A DNA stretch of 64,000 bases, taken from the NCBI GenBank assembly GCA_963808775.1, contig CAWEGR010000001.1:62001-126000 (forward strand). The letters are read 5' to 3'. The translations under genes were made by a program, and so were the position numbers. The stretch comes from JACVRW01 sp963808775. GTDB taxonomy: Bacteria > Actinomycetota > Thermoleophilia > Solirubrobacterales > Thermoleophilaceae. The notes beneath the pieces are model-generated. The model worked only from the letters and a program-made list of their open reading frames with translations, was not told where the DNA came from and searched no databases. This document shows, piece by piece, positions 58,889 to 64,000 of this stretch (position 1 is its first letter; each line of letters starts with the position of its first letter).

Positions 58889-60567
58889 AGCTCCGCGGCC
58901 GCGTCGGCCGCCCCCTCGAGCGGCAGCGAGCGCTTCTCCTGGCCGCGCCGCACCTGCACGTCGACCTCACCGGCCTCGAGGCCGCGCTTGCCCACCGTGA
59001 GCCGCAGCGGGCAGCCGAGCAGCTCGGCGTCGGCGAACTTCTCGCCCGCGCTGCCGCCCCGGTCGTCGTAGAGGACGTCGAGGCCCGTGGCGCGCAGCTC
59101 CTCGTAGAGCCTGTCGGCGACCTCGCGCGCCTCCTCCCCCTCCTTGCCGAGCGTGACGAGCTCGACGTCGAAGGGCGCGACGCTGCGCGGCCAGGCGATC
59201 CCCGCGTCGTCGTAGTGCTGCTCGATCGCGGCCGCCACGATGCGCGCCGGCCCGATCCCGTAGGAGCCCATCCAGATCAACTGCTCCTTGCCGTCCTCGT
59301 CGAGATAGCGAGCGCCGAGCGGCTCCGAGTAGCGCGTGCCGAGCTTGAAGATGTTGCCCACCTCGATCGCCGGCTCGACCCGGATCGTGCCGCCGCCCGG
59401 CGCGCCGTCGCCGTTCTCGACCCGGCGAACGTCGACCCACTCCGCCTCGAAGTCGCGACCGGGCTCGACGCCCGTCAGGTGGATGTCCGTCTCGTTGCCG
59501 CCCGTGACGAGCCCCTTCAGGCCGCGCAGGGCCTCGTCGGCGAGCACGGGCGCGCGGCCGCCGATCGGGCCGATGAAGCCCGGCTCCGCGCCGAACTGGG
59601 AGCGCACCTCCTCCACCTCGGCGGGCCGGAAGGCGGCGCCGAGGAGGTTCTGGAGCTTGATCTCGTTGAGGCGGTGGTCGCCGCGGACGAGAACGAGCAC
59701 GGGGCCGCGCTCGTCGACGATCACCGGCATCGCCTTGATCAGCGCTCCCGCCGGCGTCCCGAGCATCGCGGCCACCGCGTCGATGGTCGTGGCGCCGGGG
59801 GTCTCGGCGCGCTGCGGGCTGTCCGCCGGCTCCGGCAGGCCGTCGACGCGCTGCGGAGTGCCCGTCGCGATCTCGACGTTGGCGGCGTAGCCGGCGTCCG
59901 AGAGCGCAACGTCGTTCTCGCCGGCCTCGCAGGGGGCCATGTACTCGTGCGCGCCGAGTCCGCCCATCATCCCAACGTCCGACTCCACCCGGTACCACTC
60001 GAGGCCGAAGCGGTCGAACATGCGGTCGTAGGCCTCGATGAACTTGTTGTAGGAGACGTCGAGGCCGTCGACGTCGCGGTCGAAGGAGTAGGCGTCCTTC
60101 ATGATGAACTCGCGCGTCCGCAGCACCCCGGCGCGCGGCCGCGGCTCATCGCGCTCCTTCGTCTGGAAGTGGTAGAGCAGCTTCGGCAGGTCCCTGTAGG
60201 AACGCACCTCGCGCGAGACGTGGAACGTGAGATTCTCCTCGTGCGTCATCGCGAGCACGAGCTCCGCCCCACGGCGATCCTGCAGCTTGAACAGCTCGTC
60301 GATGTCGTAGCGGCCCGAGCGCTTCCAGAGCTCGGCGGGCTGGAGCACCGGCATCAGCATCTCGCCGCAGCCGATCGCGTCGAGCTCCTCGCGGATGATC
60401 TGCTCGACCTTGCGGTGCGAGCGCCAGCCGGCCGGCAACCAGGTCCACATGCCGGCGCCGAGCTGCCGCGCGAGCCCGGCTCGCACCAGCAGCCGGTGCG
60501 AGATGGCCTCGGCGTCGGCCGGCGCCTCCTTGACGGTGGGCAGGAAGTAGCGGCTGAGACGCGTCAC
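58870..60567 (-). CDS. proS: Prolyl-tRNA synthetase, bacterial type
   Basis: ProS charges tRNA-Pro. The 565-residue protein begins MTRLSRYFLPTVKEAPADAEAISHRLLVRAGLARQLGAGMWTWLPAGWR, has class II motif 2 (FQTKERDEPRPRAGVLRTREFIMKDAYSFD), an editing INS domain (about residues 245-385) and motif 3 with GSYGIGPARIVAAAIEQ. The anticodon-binding domain ends the protein (LYEELRATGLDVLYDDRGGSAGEKFADAELLGCPLRLTVGKRGLE). The start is GTG 60567. Confidence 0.95.
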   Translation of the reverse strand: MTRLSRYFLPTVKEAPADAEAISHRLLVRAGLARQLGAGMWTWLPAGWRSHRKVEQIIREELDAIGCGEMLMPVLQPAELWKRSGRYDIDELFKLQDRRGAELVLAMTHEENLTFHVSREVRSYRDLPKLLYHFQTKERDEPRPRAGVLRTREFIMKDAYSFDRDVDGLDVSYNKFIEAYDRMFDRFGLEWYRVESDVGMMGGLGAHEYMAPCEAGENDVALSDAGYAANVEIATGTPQRVDGLPEPADSPQRAETPGATTIDAVAAMLGTPAGALIKAMPVIVDERGPVLVLVRGDHRLNEIKLQNLLGAAFRPAEVEEVRSQFGAEPGFIGPIGGRAPVLADEALRGLKGLVTGGNETDIHLTGVEPGRDFEAEWVDVRRVENGDGAPGGGTIRVEPAIEVGNIFKLGTRYSEPLGARYLDEDGKEQLIWMGSYGIGPARIVAAAIEQHYDDAGIAWPRSVAPFDVELVTLGKEGEEAREVADRLYEELRATGLDVLYDDRGGSAGEKFADAELLGCPLRLTVGKRGLEAGEVDVQVRRGQEKRSLPLEGAADAAAELWRSLP

Positions 60568-60650
60568 GGCGGCCAGTCTAAATTGTCGCCTGATGCCGTC
60601 CCGCGCCAGGGCGTGAACGGCCGGCGGGAGCCCGACCGGTCCGGAGGGGC

Positions 60651-60830
60651 TCAGCGAGCGGCCGCGAGGGGCCTGCCGCCGTCGCTGCGGACGTTCGGCG
60701 GGAAGCAGAGGCTTCGATGGACTGCTGACGCGCGCGGACCGTCGAACCTCACGAGGTACTGGTCATGCGGGGCGAGGGGCGAGCGGCACACGCGGCACAC
60801 GGGACGTGACTCGGAGTGCGGGGCGGTCAT
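60651..60830 (-). CDS. Small CxxC protein between ispG and proS
   Basis: ATG 60830 opens a 59-residue protein (MTAPHSESRPVCRVCRSPLA) with a CxxC pair at residues 12-15, then HDQYLVRFDGPRASAVHRSLCFPPN with a further Cys and His residues that could complete a zinc site. A weak GAGGG lies upstream. The frame runs far upstream in-frame without support, so the ATG is the sensible start. I do not recognise the family; it sits between ispG and proS on the same strand. Confidence 0.4.
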   Translation of the reverse strand: MTAPHSESRPVCRVCRSPLAPHDQYLVRFDGPRASAVHRSLCFPPNVRSDGGRPLAAAR

Positions 60831-60897
60831 AGAACCCTCATCGCCCCTGGGGCGAGGCACCTCAATACGCCAAATCGGGGATTCTGCGCGACCGCGC

Positions 60898-62194
60898 TCA
60901 GGCGCGCGTGAAGCGGCGCCCAGCGGTCGGCGAGGAATCCTCGTCGAGCACGATGCGCTTGGCCTTGGACGCTCCCGCCATCGGCAGCCCGGAGCCGTTG
61001 TCGAGCGCCTCCTCGGTCGCCGCGGCGGCCTCCATCGCGGCGATCCGCTCCGGGGTGAGCTCGCCGGCGTTCTCCTCCTCGATCTTCGAGAGCCAGGCGG
61101 CGCCCTCGGCGGCCTCCTGCTCGTCGACCTCGACCGTCCCACGGTCGATCGACCTGTCGATCTCGGCGAACAGCGCGTCGACGAGGTCGTCCTGCGGCAC
61201 CTTCCGCAGCGGCTTGCCGTGGGCGAAGATGAGCCCCTCGTTCTTCGCGCCCGTGATGCCGAAGTCGGCGGCGGCCGCCTCGCCGATCCCGTTCACGGCG
61301 CAGCCGAGCACGGCCACCTCGATCGGGTCGTCGTAGGCGCGCAGGCGCTCCTCGATCTCGGCCACGACGGTGTCCATGTCGAACTGGAGCCGCCCGCAGG
61401 TCGGACAGGCGATCAGCACCGGGCCGCGCTCGCGCAGCTTGAGCGCCTTGAGGATCTCCCAGGCGACCTTGACCTCCTCCTCGGCGTGGAAGGTCGAGAG
61501 CGAGATGCGGATCGTGTCGCCGATGCCGTCGGCGAGCAGGGTGCCGAGGCCGACCGCCGACTTCAGCGATCCCGACCACTTCGTCCCGGCCTCGGTGATG
61601 CCGAGGTGCAGCGGGTTGTCGATCTTCTCGGACAGCAGGCGGTTCGAGGCGATCGTGTTCGGCACGTTCGTCGACTTGATCGACACCTTGAAGTCGTGGA
61701 AATCGAGCCTGTCCATCAGCTCGACGTGCTCGAGGGCCGCGTTCACGAGCGCCTCGACGGGGTTCTCGCGCTCCAGCTCGTGCAGGTGCTTCGGCAGGGA
61801 GCCCGAGTTGACGCCGATGCGCATCGGCACGCTTGCCGCGCGCGCCTTCTCGACCACCTCGCCGGTCTTCTCGAAGCCGCCGATGTTGCCGGGGTTGATG
61901 CGGATGCAGTGGGCGCCCGCGTCGATCGCCTTGAGCGCCAGGGTGTGGTTGAAGTGGATGTCCGCGATCACGGGGATCGGGGACTCCGTCGACGATGCGC
62001 GCCAGCGCGCGCACGTCCTCGTCGCGCGGAACGGCGCAGCGGACGAGGTCGCCGCCCGCCTCAGCGATCGCGTGGATCTGCTTCATCGTGGCGTCGAAGT
62101 CGGCGGTCTCCGTCTTCGTCATCGACTGCACGGCGACGGGAGCCCCGCCGCCGATCTTCACGCCACCGACGTCGATCTGGCGCCTGGAAGACAT
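60898..62194 (-). CDS. ispG: 4-hydroxy-3-methylbut-2-enyl diphosphate synthase (flavodoxin/ferredoxin) (one frameshift)
   Basis: IspG performs the penultimate step of the MEP isoprenoid pathway with a 4Fe-4S cluster. The start (MSSRRQIDVGGVKIGGGAPVAVQSMTKTETADFDATMKQI) and the DLVRCAVPRDEDVRAL strand are in one frame. After an extra G near 61985 the rest follows: PVIADIHFNHTLALKAI, CIRINPGNIGG, the cluster Cys region ACPTCGRLQFD and AVLGCAVNGIGEA. The C-terminal extension of about 70 residues is acidic. An essential gene in most bacteria, so the break is probably a sequence error. Confidence 0.92.
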
Positions 62195-62221
62195 CGCCAG
62201 TTCATGGTAGTGACGGGCGGC

Positions 62222-63964
62222 TCAGCTCTCGTACAGCGCCTCGATCTCCGCCGCGTACTTCTCGTGGATCGGCTTGCGCTTCAGCTTCATCGTGGGCGTC
62301 AGCTCGTCGCCGCCGGGCTGCCAGTCGCCCTCGAGGATCGTGAACCTCTTGATCCCCTCGACGCGGGCGAGCCCCTCGTTCGCCGCCTCCACCCCGCGCG
62401 CCACCTCGGCCTCCGCCGCCTCGCGGCCGTTCTGCTCGATGAAGCCGGGCGCCACGTCCGGGTCGAGCGTGATCAGCGCGACGTTGTAGGGCCGTGAATC
62501 GCCGACCGCGATCGCCTGGCCGATCAGCGGGCTCGACGCCTTCAGCTTGGCCTCGATGTTCGCGGGCGACATGTTCTTGCCGGCCGCGTTGATGATGAGC
62601 TCCTTCTTGCGGTCGACGATCCTGAGGTAGCCCTCCTCGTCCCACTCCCCCACGTCGCCCGTGTGGAGCCAGCCGTCCTCATCGAGGGCCTCGCGGGTCT
62701 TCTCGGCCTGGTTGCGGTAGCCGCTCATCACGAACGGGCCGCGAACGAGGACCTCGCCGTCCTCGGCGAGCCGGATCTCCGCGCTCGGAGACGGCGGCCC
62801 GACCGTGCCGATCCTGATGCGCCCGGGCGGGTTGCAGGTCCCGTAGCCGGCGGTCTCGGACATGCCCCACAGCTCCGCGAGCGGGATGCCGAGCGCATGG
62901 AAGAACTCGATCACCTCGCGCGGGGTCGGCGCGGCGCCGACGTTGACCGACTCGACCTCGTCGAACCCGAGCCGCTCGCGGATCTTCGACAGCACCAGCT
63001 CGTCGGCCTTGGCGTGCTCCTGCGCGAGCTCGTCGGGGATCGCCTCGCCGGCCTGCTCGAGCCTCACCCTCTTCAGCCCGACGTCGATCGCCCACTGGGT
63101 CGCCTGCTTCTTCGTCTCGTCCTGCTCGTACTGGATGCCGGCCTCGATCGCCGCCTTCAGCTTCTCCCAGATGCGCGGCACGGCGAAGAACCAGGTCGGG
63201 TGCACCTCCGGCAGGTAGGCCACGACCTGGCGCGGATCGGGGCAGCACGTGGTCGTGAAGCCGAGCACGATCGGCAGGTAGTGGCTGCACGCCCGCTCCG
63301 CGATGTGCGCCATCGGCAGCCATGAGATCACGCGGCCGTCGGACGGGAAGGAGATCACCTGGTCGAAGCCCCGCAGCCCGGCGCGCAGGTTCGCGTGGGT
63401 CAGCTGGACGCCCTTCGGCGGCCCGGTCGTGCCCGACGTGTAGATGAGCGTGACCACGTCCTCCGGCTCGACCGCCCGCCAGGCGGCCTCGAAGTCGAAG
63501 TCGGGCGACGCGTGCCGGTCGACCTCGCCGTCCTCGTCGACCACGATCACGTGATCCACGCCCTCGAGGCCGCGCACGCGGTCCGCGAACGCCGTCTCCG
63601 TGACCACGATGCGCGCCCCGGCGTCCGACACCTGGTACTGGATCTGCTCCTGCGAGTAGGTGTTGTAGAGCGAGAACGGCGTGGCGCCGAGGTGGACGGC
63701 CGCGGCGTCGAACCAGTGGAACTCGGGACGGTTCGTGAGCATGATCGCGAGGCAGCCGCCGCGCTCGAGACCCATGCCCGCGAGACCCGCGGCGGTGCGC
63801 CTCACGCGGTCGGCGTACTCGGCCCAGGTGATCGAGAACTCGCCGTCCTTCGTGCGGATGGCGCAGCGGTCCGCGTGGGCGGCCGCGGTGAGCTGAAAGG
63901 CCTCGGCGAGCGTGCTTGCGTCGAGGCCCGCGGGCCTCTCCGTGCGGGCGGTGGTGACCTCCAT
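62222..63964 (-). CDS. Long-chain acyl-CoA synthetase (AMP-forming)
   Basis: This 580-residue enzyme belongs to the ANL superfamily and should activate fatty acids to acyl-CoA. The P-loop-like motif is TLIYTSGTTGPPKGVQLTH near residue 175. Further motifs are ISWLPMAHIAERACSHY, ELWGMSETAGYGTCNPPG, HTGDVGEWDEEGYLRIVDRKKELIINAAGKNMSP and the C-terminal Lys in TPTMKLKRKPIHEKY. It resembles the FadD15/FACS group. It could feed the WS/DGAT pathway, though it is 20 kb away. The stop lies 28 bases before the ispG start on the same strand. Confidence 0.92.
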   Translation of the reverse strand: MEVTTARTERPAGLDASTLAEAFQLTAAAHADRCAIRTKDGEFSITWAEYADRVRRTAAGLAGMGLERGGCLAIMLTNRPEFHWFDAAAVHLGATPFSLYNTYSQEQIQYQVSDAGARIVVTETAFADRVRGLEGVDHVIVVDEDGEVDRHASPDFDFEAAWRAVEPEDVVTLIYTSGTTGPPKGVQLTHANLRAGLRGFDQVISFPSDGRVISWLPMAHIAERACSHYLPIVLGFTTTCCPDPRQVVAYLPEVHPTWFFAVPRIWEKLKAAIEAGIQYEQDETKKQATQWAIDVGLKRVRLEQAGEAIPDELAQEHAKADELVLSKIRERLGFDEVESVNVGAAPTPREVIEFFHALGIPLAELWGMSETAGYGTCNPPGRIRIGTVGPPSPSAEIRLAEDGEVLVRGPFVMSGYRNQAEKTREALDEDGWLHTGDVGEWDEEGYLRIVDRKKELIINAAGKNMSPANIEAKLKASSPLIGQAIAVGDSRPYNVALITLDPDVAPGFIEQNGREAAEAEVARGVEAANEGLARVEGIKRFTILEGDWQPGGDELTPTMKLKRKPIHEKYAAEIEALYES

Positions 63965-64000
63965 GGGCGGACTCTAACCGCTTCTCAGCGGACCCCGAAG

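Noticed and set aside
59215..62343. A plus-strand open frame of about 1040 codons opposite proS and ispG
   Set aside because: proS and ispG are unmistakable on the other strand; the frame is low-complexity and crosses several gene boundaries.
1..64000. CRISPR arrays, toxin-antitoxin pairs or restriction systems
   Set aside because: No regularly spaced repeats with unique spacers and no recognisable pairs of such genes were seen on either strand.

Overview
The window is high-GC chromosomal DNA with dense, mostly short-spaced genes on both strands. The gene set points to a deep-branching actinobacterium, most likely class Thermoleophilia (Solirubrobacterales or Gaiellales type). Pointers are a GarA-like FHA protein next to an FtsR-like MerR regulator, a single-motif RsiG-like anti-sigma factor, MurT/GatD lipid II amidation genes, a deazaflavin-type (DUF385) oxidoreductase and a WS/DGAT acyltransferase. 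The taxonomic call is inference; there is no rRNA, and I saw no tRNA, CRISPR array or intact insertion sequence.

Layout. 1-1.7 kb: end of an unknown gene, GNAT, DUF385 oxidoreductase, secreted NTR/TIMP-like protein. 1.7-6.2 kb: a sulfur/persulfide operon (TauE/SafE permease, rhodanese plus persulfide-dioxygenase protein, ArsR repressor, MMPL transporter), heavily frameshifted. 6.2-11.9 kb: recA, recX, GST, rny, miaB. 11.9-15.1 kb (minus): GAF plus GGDEF-like protein followed by an MshEN plus long coiled-coil protein. 15.1-25.5 kb: iron-type binding lipoprotein, miaA, penicillin-acylase protein, dapF-like, dapL-like, DUF429-like, hflX, MazG-like, PilB/GspE ATPase. 25.5-30 kb (minus): five overlapping genes encoding class II amidotransferase, lipid kinase, MurT, methyltransferase and GatD. 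30-38.9 kb: phosphatase-like protein, HAD hydrolase, cyclophilin, thioredoxin-TPR, membrane proteins, DivIVA-like, MarR, pdxH, SRPBCC, CrtC-like, SDR. 38.9-41.3 kb: an anomalous purine-rich, lower-GC island with decayed repeats, a structured element and a DUF2382 remnant. 41.3-54.2 kb: dinB, WS/DGAT, YbaK, amt, P-II, histidine kinase, a serine-hydrolase/VanX protein, nadE, cyclase, thioesterase, HTH-RskA protein. 54.1-64 kb (minus): a long gene train from an acyl-CoA ligase through ispG, proS, pgsA, rsiG-like, garA-like, ftsR-like, apt and SRPBCC to an AGPS-like oxidase.

How genes work together. Three themes recur. (1) c-di-GMP and type IV pili: a GGDEF-like protein, two MshEN-domain proteins (one a PilB-type ATPase) and an RsiG-like anti-sigma factor, with GCCGAT-type motifs just before two of these genes. 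(2) Cell envelope: MurT/GatD amidation, dapF/dapL, lipid kinase, pgsA, the beta-lactamase-like/VanX protein, GarA/FtsR and DivIVA. (3) Nitrogen: amt with a P-II protein lacking the usual modified tyrosine.

Data quality. Around 25-30 single-base frame breaks are visible, densest at 1.2-5.6 kb. Most act as one-base insertions, and they hit essential genes (ispG) and conserved ones (miaA, recA). Residual long-read indels are the simplest explanation, so several apparent fusions or pseudogenes should be read with that in mind.
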